NCBI RefSeq assembly: GCF_030295915.1 | Contig: NZ_AP027361.1 | Coordinates: 2,356,001 to 2,420,000, forward strand | Direction: 5' to 3' | DNA from: Thalassotalea sediminis | GTDB lineage: Bacteria; Pseudomonadota; Gammaproteobacteria; Enterobacterales; Alteromonadaceae | Length of the DNA: 64,000 nucleotides | Shown here: piece after piece, positions 1 to 9,173 of the stretch | Numbering within the stretch: position 1 is the first letter of the stretch | Layout of the letters: every line of letters starts with the position of its first letter | Program-made: the position numbers and the translations under genes | Notes under the pieces: model-generated | Database searches by the model: none | What the model was told of the DNA's origin: nothing | What the model saw: only the letters and a program-made list of their open reading frames with translations

Positions 1-233
1 TTATCATCTTGTTGATAACTTTCGTTAAAATCTGCTACCCCAAGCTTGCGAGATGCGTCCACAAAACTCGAACCAATGTTTAAACGGGCGATTTTTTTAC
101 GGTTATTGTATTCACGATCTGAAAAGTCTGAACTGATCATGTGGTCATCATCACCACCAACAGACACTACACAGCCTGTTAAAGATAAACTAAGTGGTGC
201 AACAACTAATAATGCAATAATCGATTTTTTCAT
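1..233 (-). CDS. DUF3192-type lipoprotein, partial (runs off the left edge)
   Basis: Only the first 77 residues are in the window; the frame is open to base 1, so the protein continues outside. The start is a typical lipoprotein signal: Met-Lys-Lys, a hydrophobic stretch and a lipobox Leu-Thr-Gly-Cys with the acylated Cys at residue 21. The mature part begins with a Gly-Gly-Asp-Asp-Asp stretch, and Asp at +2 after a short Val/Ser linker is not seen, so inner-membrane retention is not indicated. The later segment (Asn-Asn-Arg-Lys-Lys-Ile ... Lys-Leu-Gly, residues about 43-65) matches the start of the DUF3192 domain and resembles the protein at 6334-6774. Function unknown; surface lipoprotein is the supported call. 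Confidence 0.75.
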   Translation of the reverse strand, partial: MKKSIIALLVVAPLSLSLTGCVVSVGGDDDHMISSDFSDREYNNRKKIARLNIGSSFVDASRKLGVADFNESYQQDD

Positions 234-410
234 AATTAACTCTCATGTTATTTTTGTATATTTCAATAGCATTCAATTAGCAATTCTTAAACCAAGATTA
301 ATAACCCCTTGTATTATTTATATTTTCTAGAGTTTGACTAAAATAAAACCAAGACTTTTTGTGTAGATTTGGCTAAAATATCGTTTTTTATACAAAGATA
401 TATGTGCAAT

Positions 411-734
411 ATGACCATCAATGACGAGATATTAACCGCTGCGAATAAGCTTGCCAATCAAGGTATTAAGCCAACCGTTGCATTAATTAAAACGAAACTA
501 AATACACCAGTGCCATTACCACGCATTATTTCAACATTGAAAACTTGGCAGCATGAACCAACGTTTACTGAAGTAAACACTACACTGCCTCCTATAAAAC
601 AAGTAAACGACAACATTCTAGCTGAGCAGTTACAGCATGCAATTACCGAAGCAATAGCGCCACTTAAAAAAGAGGTGTTAACGTTACAAAAAGAAATTCT
701 TCAACTCAAAGCGATCATACAAAAAGACGATTAG
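411..734 (+). CDS. Small KfrA-N-like DNA-binding protein with C-terminal coiled coil
   Basis: About 107 residues from the ATG at 411. The reading frame is open further upstream, with another ATG at 402 and a TTG at 369, but conservation-like sequence starts at Met-Thr-Ile-Asn-Asp-Glu; no strong ribosome binding site settles the choice. Residues 1-45 look like a small helix-turn-helix similar to the N-terminal domain of plasmid KfrA-type proteins (repeated Ala-Asn-Lys-Leu-Ala helices followed by a Ser-Thr-Leu-Lys-Thr-Trp recognition-like helix). The last 40 residues are charged, leucine-rich and predicted to form a coiled coil. It sits alone, convergent with syd (17 bases between stops). DNA binding is inferred from fold resemblance only; the target is unknown. 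Confidence 0.6.
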   Translation: MTINDEILTAANKLANQGIKPTVALIKTKLNTPVPLPRIISTLKTWQHEPTFTEVNTTLPPIKQVNDNILAEQLQHAITEAIAPLKKEVLTLQKEILQLKAIIQKDD

Positions 735-751
735 GCCTTTGCGCACACCTG

Positions 752-1324
752 TTAGTCTTCGATATAAATATCAGGGGTTAAACTTGTCATAAATTGACAA
801 AGATTATCAGCGATTTTTTTGTGTGGCTTGCGACCAACACGCTCTACCCACACCTCGCCGTTATCATTATTTACTGTTAAAATAATATCGTCTTTATCTG
901 TTAGCGCAAAAAATAAAGTAATATCTTGCTTAAGTTTTTGCTTCATTAAGATATGACCAATGAGATTTTGTTGAAGTCTTTCAAAATCTTTTTCACTCCA
1001 TGCAAACAAGAGTTGTAGATTACCCTCTTCACAGTTTGCTGGAATACTCTCACTGTAGTGCACGGTAAAATACGTTTTAATACTAGGGTGAATGTTAAAG
1101 CCAATAGCACGCTCAACATTATCAAATATAAGCGTTTCTTGGATTTTCATTGGCTGCCATGTTTTTAGCTCTTCATTAAATGAATCGAGCTCGCAAGGAG
1201 ATGGCCAATCATCATCGGCTTCAACGACAGGGTAATGACCAAGCTTACTTTTAAAGGCGCTAACATAATTTTGTCCAAAATTTAAAACGGCATCACTAAG
1301 TTGTCGTAACTGTTTCGTTTCCAT
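752..1324 (-). CDS. syd: SecY-interacting protein Syd
   Basis: 190 residues, close to the 181 of the E. coli protein. Syd is a small acidic cytosolic protein that binds SecY and was proposed to check the state of the SecYEG translocon. The Trp-Pro-Ser-Pro-Cys segment near residue 40, the Phe-Asn-Ile-His-Pro-Ser-Ile-Lys stretch (about 75-82), and the acidic N-terminal third are the family features I recognise; the C-terminus ends in the Leu-Thr-Pro-Asp-Ile-Tyr type tail. It is divergent from queF with only 65 bases between the starts, the same neighbour arrangement as in Shewanella and Vibrio, which supports the call. No signal peptide or membrane segment is visible, as expected. Confidence 0.9.
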   Translation of the reverse strand: METKQLRQLSDAVLNFGQNYVSAFKSKLGHYPVVEADDDWPSPCELDSFNEELKTWQPMKIQETLIFDNVERAIGFNIHPSIKTYFTVHYSESIPANCEEGNLQLLFAWSEKDFERLQQNLIGHILMKQKLKQDITLFFALTDKDDIILTVNNDNGEVWVERVGRKPHKKIADNLCQFMTSLTPDIYIED

Positions 1325-1389
1325 CTCGCCTCTACTTTCATTACAATATGCGCTAATTTATTTTATCGATCTTACTTTATTATATTTCT

Positions 1390-2232
1390 ATGAGCCAATA
1401 TAAAAACGCCAGTGAACTTGAAAACCTATCGTTAGGAAAAAACACTGAGTATGCAAGTCAATATAATCCTGACCTACTTCAAAGTGTCCCAAGAAGTTTA
1501 AACAGAAATGAACTTGCATTAATTGAAGGTCAGCTTCCATTTATAGGTGAAGACATATGGTATGGCTATGAAGTATCTTGGTTAAATAGTAAAGGAAAAC
1601 CAATCGTCAAAGTCGCCGAATTTCGCTTTCCTTGTACAAGTCCTAATATTGTCGAGTCAAAATCTTTCAAGCTTTACCTCAACAGCTTTAACCAAACTAA
1701 ATTTCCTTCTGAACAAGCGGTTAAAGATGCGATGGTTAAAGATCTATCAAAAACAAGTGCAGCTAACGCCAAAGTCACGCTATATCCAGTAGACAATTGC
1801 CCTGTTCTAGCGATAAAAAACCATAGCAGTCAATGTATTGATGATCTTGATATAGAAATGAATGACTACCAACTTTCTTCTGCACATTTATCAACAGAAA
1901 GTAATGAAGAGGTCACAGAATCGCTTGTTTCGCATTTATTAAAGTCTAATTGTTTAATTACCAACCAGCCAGATTGGGCGTCTTTGTTTGTTGAATATCA
2001 AGGACCAAAAATAAGTCATCAGGCACTGTTGAAGTATGTTATTTCCTTTAGAGAGCACAATGAATTTCACGAACAATGTGTCGAAAGAATTTATTGCGAC
2101 ATTATGGAAATATGCAAACCAACCAAGCTTTCTGTTTATGCACGATATACAAGACGAGGTGGCCTTGATATCAATCCATTTCGTTCTAGTCATCAACAAC
2201 AACCGAAACCAGCCAGAACATTGAGGCAATAA
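1390..2232 (+). CDS. queF: NADPH-dependent 7-cyano-7-deazaguanine reductase QueF
   Basis: Reduces preQ0 to preQ1 with two NADPH in queuosine (tRNA wobble base) synthesis; cytosolic. At 280 residues it is the long, two-module form found in gammaproteobacteria. The signature Glu-Ser-Lys-Ser-Phe-Lys-Leu is at residues 89-95. The nucleophile Cys188 (Asn-Cys-Leu-Ile-Thr-Asn-Gln-Pro-Asp), the acid Asp195 and the substrate pair His227-Glu228 align with E. coli Cys190, Asp197, His229 and Glu230 with a constant offset of two, so the enzyme should be active. The gene is monocistronic, divergent from syd. No preQ1 riboswitch-like structure is evident in the 65-base upstream gap. Confidence 0.96.
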   Translation: MSQYKNASELENLSLGKNTEYASQYNPDLLQSVPRSLNRNELALIEGQLPFIGEDIWYGYEVSWLNSKGKPIVKVAEFRFPCTSPNIVESKSFKLYLNSFNQTKFPSEQAVKDAMVKDLSKTSAANAKVTLYPVDNCPVLAIKNHSSQCIDDLDIEMNDYQLSSAHLSTESNEEVTESLVSHLLKSNCLITNQPDWASLFVEYQGPKISHQALLKYVISFREHNEFHEQCVERIYCDIMEICKPTKLSVYARYTRRGGLDINPFRSSHQQQPKPARTLRQ

Positions 2233-2451
2233 AACAGAGAAAACTTGTAACAATTTGTGGCTAAATCAAAGAATCGCTAGATATTTTAACATATCTCATT
2301 TTTCTATACTGACAATTTGAAAACTTGCGTATATTATTAATTATACAAAATTTATTCCGCGCATAGTTATTTTTGACACGTTAATTTCCGTAACAAATGC
2401 GACGAACGAACAAAGAAATTAAAGTTTACTTTCAAAGGACGTAATACATTC

Positions 2452-4047
2452 ATGACGGGCAACAAAGCTGTCGATAAAGAGCTTATAGTATTAAAACGTA
2501 AACTTGATGCTGCAATTACTGCTAGAGCTGATGTTGAAAGCGACTTAACACATCAATCCGTACTACTGACTGAGTTTATTATTAAACTTAGTCAAATAGC
2601 TAAAGGTGTTGATGTTTCATTAGATAATAAACTTGCAAAATTACGACAATTATTTAATAGCAAAGCATCAATTAGTGACATTGAAACGCTCATAAATGAT
2701 ACTTCGACGTTACTATATAAGTATTCAACAAAGGCAGATAATGAAATCCGCGTACTACGAGACAACTTTCACAGCGCTGGAAAATCATTACAAAAAATTA
2801 ATGGTCTGCCAGATGACTTACGCCGACAACTCAGAACATTATTAAAGGATAATGAACAAAGTAAAGATGCCTTATCGCAATATATACCATTATTAACCCA
2901 GTTAGTTTCGCTTTATCAAATAGCGTTAAAAAAAGGAAATATTGCAGAATCAACGAATGGCTTGCTTTCAAAAACACACCATGTAACTAACCCAGCAGGC
3001 AGAGAAACATCCAATAAAGGTATAATAAAGAAATTTAATGATTTTCTAAGCAAAATAAACATTTCTAGGAAGTATCAAGAGCAAATTCAACGTATTCGTG
3101 CTCAACTTTCCGATAATATGCCGAATGATAAATTGTTTGATTCCTTCTTAGCGACTTTTGATGTTATAAGCCAAGATTTAATTCAAGAGCGCAACACAGC
3201 TAAGGTTTTTCTATCAACATTAAGCGATACGTTAGCGACAGTTCAGAGTGCTGTAACAGATACTATAGAGTCTCATGAAGAAAAACACGAGAAACTCAAT
3301 TTACTTAATGAACGTATGCAAAAACAGCTTAATGATATGGCACATGAGATTGAAAGCGCCAATTCTTTAGTTGATATTAAAGTAGAGATTAACGAAAAGC
3401 TACATACTATTGCATCAACACTTGAAAAGAAAAAATCATATGAGGCAATACAACAAAAGCAGTTCACCGAACAACTTGAGTCAATGTCAGAAAAAGTCAA
3501 TAAACTTGAAATACAAAGCCGAGCCTTTGAGAAACAAATTAAAGAGCAGCAGGCTAAAAGTTTAGAAGATGCGCTAACAAAGCTATACAATCGTGCTGCA
3601 TTTGATGAACACTTTCATAAGGAAATAGCTCGCTGTCAACACAACAAGCGTCCTCTTGCAATTGTTGTTGCTGATTTAGATAATTTTAAAAATATAAACG
3701 ATACTTATGGCCATACTGCAGGAGATAAGACACTGCAAGTTATCGCAAATACGTTAAAAAAACATCTAGAGAAACATGCTTTTGTTGCTCGCTACGGTGG
3801 TGAAGAGTTTGTTTTTGTTTTCAATGATATTGAAAAAGACAATTTAATTCATACGTTAAATTTACTACGTAAAACCATCGCCAAATTGCCCTTTAAGTTC
3901 AGAAATGACAAGGTCAGTATGACTATGTCTATCGGCGTTACTCATATAAGAGAAGGCGATAATGTTCATATTGCCTTTGAACGCGCAGATAAAGCGCTGT
4001 ATGAAGCAAAAGAAAAAGGAAAGAACCAAGTTATTTACATCGATTAG
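2452..4047 (+). CDS. Diguanylate cyclase with long coiled-coil N-terminal region
   Basis: 531 residues. The C-terminal 165 residues are a GGDEF domain with an intact active-site loop Gly-Gly-Glu-Glu-Phe at 449-453 and the metal-binding Asp-Leu-Asp-Asn-Phe at 408-412, so cyclic-di-GMP synthesis is expected. The product-inhibition site (Arg-x-x-Asp upstream of the loop) is absent: the equivalent residues are Glu/Lys/His/Ala. Residues 1-365 are almost entirely helical, charged and heptad-like, with no membrane segment or PAS/GAF domain that I recognise, suggesting a soluble enzyme whose activity is set by coiled-coil assembly. Good AAAGGA ribosome site at 2432-2437. It lies 17 bases before ppnN, a neighbour order common in Shewanella and Vibrio relatives. 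Confidence 0.93.
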   Translation: MTGNKAVDKELIVLKRKLDAAITARADVESDLTHQSVLLTEFIIKLSQIAKGVDVSLDNKLAKLRQLFNSKASISDIETLINDTSTLLYKYSTKADNEIRVLRDNFHSAGKSLQKINGLPDDLRRQLRTLLKDNEQSKDALSQYIPLLTQLVSLYQIALKKGNIAESTNGLLSKTHHVTNPAGRETSNKGIIKKFNDFLSKINISRKYQEQIQRIRAQLSDNMPNDKLFDSFLATFDVISQDLIQERNTAKVFLSTLSDTLATVQSAVTDTIESHEEKHEKLNLLNERMQKQLNDMAHEIESANSLVDIKVEINEKLHTIASTLEKKKSYEAIQQKQFTEQLESMSEKVNKLEIQSRAFEKQIKEQQAKSLEDALTKLYNRAAFDEHFHKEIARCQHNKRPLAIVVADLDNFKNINDTYGHTAGDKTLQVIANTLKKHLEKHAFVARYGGEEFVFVFNDIEKDNLIHTLNLLRKTIAKLPFKFRNDKVSMTMSIGVTHIREGDNVHIAFERADKALYEAKEKGKNQVIYID

Positions 4048-4064
4048 CAGCTAGGGAGTCGCCA

Positions 4065-5414
4065 ATGCACGTACAATTTAATCCCCTTGGAAACATGAAT
4101 CTCCTGTCTCCTATTGAAGTCGGTAAATTGCAAGAATCTGCTTCAAGTAACCTACATCAACTGTATCGAAACTGTTCATTGGCGGTATTAAACTCAGGCA
4201 GCCATACCGATGATGCAGAAGCAATTTACCAACAATACAAAGACTTTAATATTCAGGTGCTGCGCAGAGAGCGCGGTGTAAAATTAGCCTTAGAAAATCC
4301 GCCCGAACACGCTTTTGTTGACGGAAAAATTATACGAGGAATTCAGGAGCACTTATCTGCAGTATTGCGAGATATTTTGTTTACTAATACACGTTACGAC
4401 CACAACATGGTTGATGGTGCGAATATAACGCACACTACCTTTGATATTCTTCGTAATGCAAATGCGATTTTACCAGACAGTGAACCAAACCTAGTGACCT
4501 GTTGGGGCGGTCACTCAATAAATGATGTCGAATATCAATATACAAAAGAAGTTGGTTATCAACTCGGTTTGCGAGCATTCAACATCTGTACAGGTTGTGG
4601 ACCCGGTGCGATGAAAGGCCCAATGAAAGGTGCAACAATTGGCCATGCAAAACAACGCAACTATAATGGCCGTTATATTGGATTGACTGAACCCAGTATT
4701 ATTGCCGCAGAACCACCAAACCCAATGGTTTCAGAACTTGTTATTATGCCAGATATTGAAAAACGATTAGAGGCCTTTGTTCGTATGTCTCATGGCATTA
4801 TTATTTTTCCTGGAGGAGCAGGTACTGCGGAAGAATTACTATATATATTAGGGATATTATTAAACCCTAAAAATAAAGCCCAAAAGCTGCCAATTATTCT
4901 AACAGGGCCAGCGTCTAGCAGTGAATACTTTACCCAAATAGATAAATTTATTGCTGCAACATTAGGCGAAAAAGCGCAAGCCCTATACGAAATAGTTGTT
5001 GATGATGCTGAACTCGTTGCAAAAAAAATGAAGGCTGGGTTACAAGATGTGTTAACGTATCGCAAACAAACTGGCGATGCTTACCATTTCAATTGGTCAT
5101 TAGTAATTGAACAAGACTTTCAGCAACCATTTATACCCAACCATGAAAATATGGAAAGAACACAAATTAGTTATGAAATGGATGTAGCAACATTGGCTGC
5201 AAACCTACGACGCGTTTTTTCAGGTATTGTTGCTGGCAACGTAAAATCTGAAGGGATAAAAGAAATTCGAAAACACGGGCCTTTCACTGTTTCAGGTGAC
5301 GAAAAAATTATGACATTAATGGACAAACTACTTAATTCATTTGTACAACAACAACGCATGAAGTTACCTGGTAGTGAGTATACACCATGTTACAATGTTG
5401 TCGGGAAGTGCTAG
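4065..5414 (+). CDS. ppnN: Nucleotide 5'-monophosphate nucleosidase PpnN
   Basis: 449 residues, near the 454 of E. coli PpnN (YgdH). The family cleaves the N-glycosidic bond of purine and pyrimidine nucleoside monophosphates for base salvage and is stimulated by (p)ppGpp. The central LOG-like Rossmann domain shows [10 protein letters not shown] (about 178-187) and the hallmark Pro-Gly-Gly-Ala-Gly-Thr-Ala-Glu-Glu loop (about 249-257), which carries the phosphate-binding and catalytic residues. The N- and C-terminal extensions typical of PpnN rather than of short LOG proteins are present. Its stop codon directly abuts the ATG of xni (no gap), so the two are translationally linked. Confidence 0.95.
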   Translation: MHVQFNPLGNMNLLSPIEVGKLQESASSNLHQLYRNCSLAVLNSGSHTDDAEAIYQQYKDFNIQVLRRERGVKLALENPPEHAFVDGKIIRGIQEHLSAVLRDILFTNTRYDHNMVDGANITHTTFDILRNANAILPDSEPNLVTCWGGHSINDVEYQYTKEVGYQLGLRAFNICTGCGPGAMKGPMKGATIGHAKQRNYNGRYIGLTEPSIIAAEPPNPMVSELVIMPDIEKRLEAFVRMSHGIIIFPGGAGTAEELLYILGILLNPKNKAQKLPIILTGPASSSEYFTQIDKFIAATLGEKAQALYEIVVDDAELVAKKMKAGLQDVLTYRKQTGDAYHFNWSLVIEQDFQQPFIPNHENMERTQISYEMDVATLAANLRRVFSGIVAGNVKSEGIKEIRKHGPFTVSGDEKIMTLMDKLLNSFVQQQRMKLPGSEYTPCYNVVGKC

Positions 5415-6236
5415 ATGTCTGTACATGTTGTACTTATCGATGCGATGAACCTTATTCGCCGAATTTATGCAGTACAAGAGCGCCCCTTTCTGCTCAATAA
5501 TGAGTTAGCAGATAACACTAAGCAGCAAGTACTCCATAATACTCAGCAAGCGTGTAACGTTGCGTTAAACAACATTATTGAACAAACGTCACCAACTCAC
5601 GCGTTGGCAGTATTTGATAGCCTAACACCAGGGTGGCGCTATCAACTCTATCCTGACTATAAAGCTGGTCGAAAAAAAATGCCACAACACCTGGCAGATA
5701 CTTTACCTAGTATCCAAGATGGTTTTATGGAACAACACGTTGATTCTTTAATATCCGAGACAGATGAAGCAGATGACCTGATTGCAACACTAGCAATCAA
5801 AGTGGCATTACGTGGTCAAAAAGTTACGATTATCTCAACGGATAAGTGTTTTCTTTCGTTAATTGGCAACCATATTCATGTTTACGATTATTTTAACCGC
5901 AGGCAACTAGATGAAAGCTATACACGTGAAAAATTTGATGTTGCTCCCGGGCAATTGATGGAGCTTTGGACGTTAACGGGAGATAGTACGAATAAAATTC
6001 CTGGTGTTCCAGGCATTGGACAAGTAACGGCTGCAGCTCTACTCAACAAATATGGTTCACTACAGGCAATCCTAAATGCCTCAGATATTAAAGCTAGCGT
6101 ACGTGATAAGCTCGCTAAACACCACGATGATATAACCTTGGCGAAAAAGCTTTTACAGTTGAAACAAGACATTCCACTTGGCTTTAATCTCAAAGATATT
6201 CGGTTACCTTTAGCTGAGTTTACAGAAAGCCAGTAA
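5415..6236 (+). CDS. xni: Flap endonuclease Xni (ExoIX-type)
   Basis: 273 residues; E. coli Xni (YgdG) is 251. These enzymes resemble the 5'-nuclease domain of DNA polymerase I but lack several metal ligands; flap-structure binding or cleavage in DNA repair is the proposed role. Seen here: N-terminal Leu-Ile-Asp-Ala-Met-Asn (a PIN/FLAP-type metal Asp), the acidic cluster Asp-Glu-Ala-Asp-Asp-Leu-Ile-Ala (about 116-123), and the helix-hairpin-helix segment Lys-Ile-Pro-Gly-Val-Pro-Gly-Ile-Gly (about 194-202). It follows ppnN without a gap. An inverted repeat overlaps its stop codon (6234-6284). Confidence 0.93.
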   Translation: MSVHVVLIDAMNLIRRIYAVQERPFLLNNELADNTKQQVLHNTQQACNVALNNIIEQTSPTHALAVFDSLTPGWRYQLYPDYKAGRKKMPQHLADTLPSIQDGFMEQHVDSLISETDEADDLIATLAIKVALRGQKVTIISTDKCFLSLIGNHIHVYDYFNRRQLDESYTREKFDVAPGQLMELWTLTGDSTNKIPGVPGIGQVTAAALLNKYGSLQAILNASDIKASVRDKLAKHHDDITLAKKLLQLKQDIPLGFNLKDIRLPLAEFTESQ

Positions 6237-6284
6237 CTTTAGACCAGTTAATTGTGGTTAATTACTTTCAATGCTCTAAAGTTA
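6234..6284 (+). other. Perfect 10-bp inverted repeat over the xni stop codon
   Basis: TAACTTTAGA (6234-6243, includes the xni TAA) is the exact reverse complement of TCTAAAGTTA (6275-6284), with 31 bases between. There is no T-run after it, so it is not a classical intrinsic terminator; it could be a 3' stabilising or processing hairpin of the ppnN-xni transcript. Confidence 0.4.
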
Positions 6285-6333
6285 TCGTTATCCTATACAA
6301 AACTAAAATTACAAATATTTTCTCTATTAACAA

Positions 6334-6774
6334 ATGAATAAAAAGATCATTTTTAGAATTTTTCTGGCATTAGCTGCATACGGTATATTCGTACTACTTG
6401 TCGTAAACTTTTACGATGACAGTCCGGCGAATATGCAATGGGAAGATCGAGAAGCTTATAATCGCCAGTTTATTAGTAAACTGAAGCTTGGCGAATTCAC
6501 CTTTGAAGAAGCAATAGAAAAACTTGGTAGTCCTGATATTACGGAAGCTAAAAAAGCGGAAGAACGAAACTTTCAAGTATTGTTTTATCGCACACAACAC
6601 GTAAAGTCTGATGGCATTACCACACAAGATGAATGCTCTTACTTGGTGTTTGTTGATAACGTATTGACCGAAATTGCTAAAGCTGATCGATATAAAGGGC
6701 TAGATAGCGTGATATCTGAATATGGGAAATCTCTAAATGCCTTGTCTGAACAAGCATTCCCTAACAATAACTAA
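6334..6774 (+). CDS. DUF3192 family protein, membrane-anchored
   Basis: 146 residues. A single hydrophobic N-terminal segment (about residues 5-24, Ile-Phe-Arg-Ile-Phe-Leu-Ala-Leu-Ala) without a Cys lipobox suggests an uncleaved anchor with a periplasmic domain. Residues about 45-130 match DUF3192: Asn-Arg-Gln-Phe-Ile-Ser-Lys-Leu, Lys-Leu-Gly-Ser-Pro-Asp, Val-Leu-Phe-Tyr-Arg-Thr-Gln-His, then Asp-Glu-Cys-Ser-Tyr-Leu-Val-Phe near the end, giving a small beta-rich domain. It is a distant paralogue of the lipoprotein at the left edge. Function unknown. It stands alone between xni and the isocitrate dehydrogenase gene. Confidence 0.8.
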   Translation: MNKKIIFRIFLALAAYGIFVLLVVNFYDDSPANMQWEDREAYNRQFISKLKLGEFTFEEAIEKLGSPDITEAKKAEERNFQVLFYRTQHVKSDGITTQDECSYLVFVDNVLTEIAKADRYKGLDSVISEYGKSLNALSEQAFPNNN

Positions 6775-6894
6775 TTTAATTTCAAACACTTATTAAATTC
6801 AACAGTCGAAAATAGCGTTTAATATAATGCTACTAATGTCTTATTGTAAAACGATACATTTCCGTTAACCTACTATTTTTATACTAAACTTAGC

Positions 6895-6934
6895 CTAGCC
6901 TGAAAGTTTTCAGGCTAGCTTACTTCATGTAAGC
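6895..6934 (+). promoter_or_regulatory. Two consecutive hairpins in the leader of the isocitrate dehydrogenase gene
   Basis: CTAGCCTGAAA (6895-6905) pairs perfectly with TTTCAGGCTAG (6908-6918), and immediately after it GCTTAC (6918-6923) pairs with GTAAGC (6929-6934). Neither is followed by a T-run. They lie 80-120 bases before the ATG at 7017; a transcript-end hairpin for the DUF3192 gene or an mRNA leader element are both possible. Confidence 0.4.
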
Positions 6935-7016
6935 GTGATATAAACCTGCGCAATTTCAAAGTAATCGCAAAAATTTTACTTTGGAAAATCAATTTTAACT
7001 TTTAAAGGATAAAAAA

Positions 7017-8024
7017 ATGGCTAAACAAACCATCACAGTAATTCCAGGCGACGGTATTGGCCCAGATATTATCGACGCAACTATCAAAGTACTAGATAAA
7101 GCTGGCTGTGATTTTGACTATGAGTACGCAGATGCAGGGCTTGTTGCTTTAGAAAAGCATGGTGAACTCGTGCCAGAGGAAACACTTGAGTTAATTAAGA
7201 AAAATAAAATCACCTTAAAAGGTCCACTTACGACACCAGTAGGCGAAGGTTTTACGTCTATTAACGTAACCTTGAGAAAACAATTTCAGTTATATGCGAA
7301 TGTTCGTCCAGTTCTATCCTTTAAAGGTACGAAAGCACGTTACGAAAACATCGATATCATTACAATTCGTGAGAATACTGAAGGTATGTATTCAGGCTTA
7401 GGTCAAACGGTTTCTGATGACGGTGCACAAGCTGAAGCAATGAGCTTGATCACTCGAGAAGGTGCTGAACGTATCGTTGAGTTCGCTTATGAAACTGCAC
7501 GTAAAGAAGGCCGTAAAAAGGTAACCGCTGTTCATAAAGCTAACATCTTAAAATCTACTTCTGGTCTATTTCTAAAAGTTGCTCGCGAAGTTGCAAAACG
7601 TTATCCAGATATTGAGTCAACGGAGATGATCGTTGATAACTGTTGTATGCAACTGGTTATGAATCCAGAGCAATTTGACGTAATTGTAACAACCAACTTG
7701 TTTGGCGATATCTTATCAGATCTTTGTGCTGGCCTTGTCGGTGGTTTAGGTATGGCGCCAGGCGCAAACATCGGTAAAGATTGCGCAATTTTTGAAGCTG
7801 TGCACGGTAGCGCTCCAGACATTGCTGGTAAGAATTTAGCTAACCCTACTTCTGTGATTTTAGCATCAATTCAAATGTTAGAATATTTGGAAATGGGTGA
7901 TAAAGCTGACGCTATTCGCAAGGCTATTACTGAAGTTATAGAAACGGGTGATCGCACGACACGTGACTTAGGTGGTACACACGGTACAACTGATTTTACA
8001 GACGCATTATTAGAGCGTTTATAA
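7017..8024 (+). CDS. NAD-type isocitrate dehydrogenase
   Basis: 335 residues, the short isopropylmalate-dehydrogenase-like type. It oxidises isocitrate to 2-oxoglutarate in the TCA cycle. The substrate site Ser-Ile-Asn-Val-Thr-Leu-Arg-Lys (about 82-89) followed by Asn-Val-Arg-Pro is diagnostic of isocitrate rather than isopropylmalate use. In the cofactor loop, His-Gly-Ser-Ala-Pro-Asp-Ile-Ala-Gly-Lys (about 263-272) has Asp-Ile where NADP enzymes have Lys-Tyr, pointing to NAD. E. coli uses a longer NADP enzyme; the NAD form is common in Shewanella, Colwellia and relatives. A strong AAAGGA ribosome site (7004-7009) precedes the ATG. It converges on rlmM through a shared hairpin terminator. Confidence 0.92.
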   Translation: MAKQTITVIPGDGIGPDIIDATIKVLDKAGCDFDYEYADAGLVALEKHGELVPEETLELIKKNKITLKGPLTTPVGEGFTSINVTLRKQFQLYANVRPVLSFKGTKARYENIDIITIRENTEGMYSGLGQTVSDDGAQAEAMSLITREGAERIVEFAYETARKEGRKKVTAVHKANILKSTSGLFLKVAREVAKRYPDIESTEMIVDNCCMQLVMNPEQFDVIVTTNLFGDILSDLCAGLVGGLGMAPGANIGKDCAIFEAVHGSAPDIAGKNLANPTSVILASIQMLEYLEMGDKADAIRKAITEVIETGDRTTRDLGGTHGTTDFTDALLERL

Positions 8025-8034
8025 AAGTAAACAT

Positions 8035-8079
8035 AAAAGGGTCAGATACAATTTATATTATAGGTATCTGACCCTTTTT
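8035..8079. terminator. Bidirectional terminator with GGGTCAGATAC arms
   Basis: AAAAGGGTCAGATAC (8035-8049) pairs with GTATCTGACCCTTTT (8064-8078): 15 perfect base pairs, 14-base loop, with A- and T-runs on the two sides, so it can terminate both the isocitrate dehydrogenase and rlmM transcripts. Its arms closely match the hairpin at 11843-11892, so it is probably a copy of a dispersed palindromic element. Confidence 0.85.
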
Positions 8080-8080
8080 A

Positions 8081-9172
8081 TTAATTCATCCCAAAATACG
8101 GTGCGGGTGACAGTAGTCTCGCGTGTACTGTAATTTCTTCGCGATCATAATATAAGTGTTTCGCGTATAGTTCGTACTTAACCTGATGCTCTGAAAACAT
8201 ATCTTTGATCAATTGCAAATCGTCTTGTACTTGCTGATAACGCCCTTTCATCGGTAACTTTAAGTTAAAAATTGCTTCTTTACAGTCTCCGCGCAAGAGC
8301 CATTCTGCCATTAACTTTGCCACGCGTTGTGGTTTTTCAATCATGTCACAAACTAACCAATAAACATTTTGTTTTGCAGGTATATATTTAAAGCCATCTA
8401 TCATCTTGTGCTTAACTTGGCCGGTCTCCATCAAAGACTCCGCCATAGGGCCATTATCGATAGAGGTTACCATCATACCTCGTCTAACTAACTGATATGT
8501 CCATCCGCCAGGAGCAGCTCCTAAATCAACGGCATTCATGCCTGATGTTAAACGTGATGGCCATTCATCTTTGGGAATAAAATATAAAAACGCTTCATCT
8601 AGTTTTAATGTTGATCGACTTGGTGCTTGTGAAGGAAACTTTAACCTTGGGATCCCCATTACATGTGGAGAAGTATTAGTTCCAAGCGAATAACCAAGGA
8701 CAACTTCACTACCACTAAAAAATAATGCATGAAGCACAGCTCCTTCTTGCTCACCTTTCGGTGTTAGGATTTTTTTATTTCGCAACCCTTGCCTTAAAGG
8801 GACACTTAGTTTTCTACAAAATTTAGACAGTGCTTTACCATCATTCGTATCAGGCGTTTCCATTCTTAAATCAGCGTACTGCCAATCACTTCCAAGTTGC
8901 TCGATGATTGCTTCAACACGATCATAATCAGGAAGCGCTATTTTTTCCGTTAAAGTCACAAACCACTGTCGCGCAAATATTAAGCGCTTAAGTGGTAATT
9001 TAGACATTAATATTTCACCGTCATCAGGGTTATTTAGGTGAAAAAAGACTACACCTTGATTTTTAGATAATTGAAGGTAACCATAAATTTGGTTCCAAGC
9101 AGCTTTTTCTTGAATTTCTGCGCCACACTCTTTTTCAAAGCCTGGGCGACAATAAAGTACTATTGCGGTCAT
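8081..9172 (-). CDS. rlmM: 23S rRNA 2'-O-ribose methyltransferase RlmM
   Basis: 363 residues from the ATG at 9172 (E. coli RlmM is 366). The frame is open 69 bases further upstream, but that would overlap the DUF423 gene and add sequence without family resemblance. RlmM methylates the ribose of C2498 in 23S rRNA using SAM. An N-terminal THUMP-like domain is followed by a Rossmann methyltransferase: Ala-Val-Asp-Leu-Gly-Ala-Ala-Pro-Gly-Gly-Trp-Thr is the RrmJ/FtsJ-type SAM motif, and catalytic lysine candidates occur in the Asn-Leu-Lys-Leu-Pro-Met-Lys segment. One base separates it from the upstream DUF423 stop, so they are co-translated; gcvA-DUF423-rlmM is a conserved order. Confidence 0.96.
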   Translation of the reverse strand: MTAIVLYCRPGFEKECGAEIQEKAAWNQIYGYLQLSKNQGVVFFHLNNPDDGEILMSKLPLKRLIFARQWFVTLTEKIALPDYDRVEAIIEQLGSDWQYADLRMETPDTNDGKALSKFCRKLSVPLRQGLRNKKILTPKGEQEGAVLHALFFSGSEVVLGYSLGTNTSPHVMGIPRLKFPSQAPSRSTLKLDEAFLYFIPKDEWPSRLTSGMNAVDLGAAPGGWTYQLVRRGMMVTSIDNGPMAESLMETGQVKHKMIDGFKYIPAKQNVYWLVCDMIEKPQRVAKLMAEWLLRGDCKEAIFNLKLPMKGRYQQVQDDLQLIKDMFSEHQVKYELYAKHLYYDREEITVHARLLSPAPYFGMN

Positions 9173-9173
9173 A

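Noticed and set aside
46..330. Plus-strand frame of 94 codons over the left-edge lipoprotein
   Set aside because: It lies antisense to a clear lipoprotein gene with a lipobox, and has no family resemblance.
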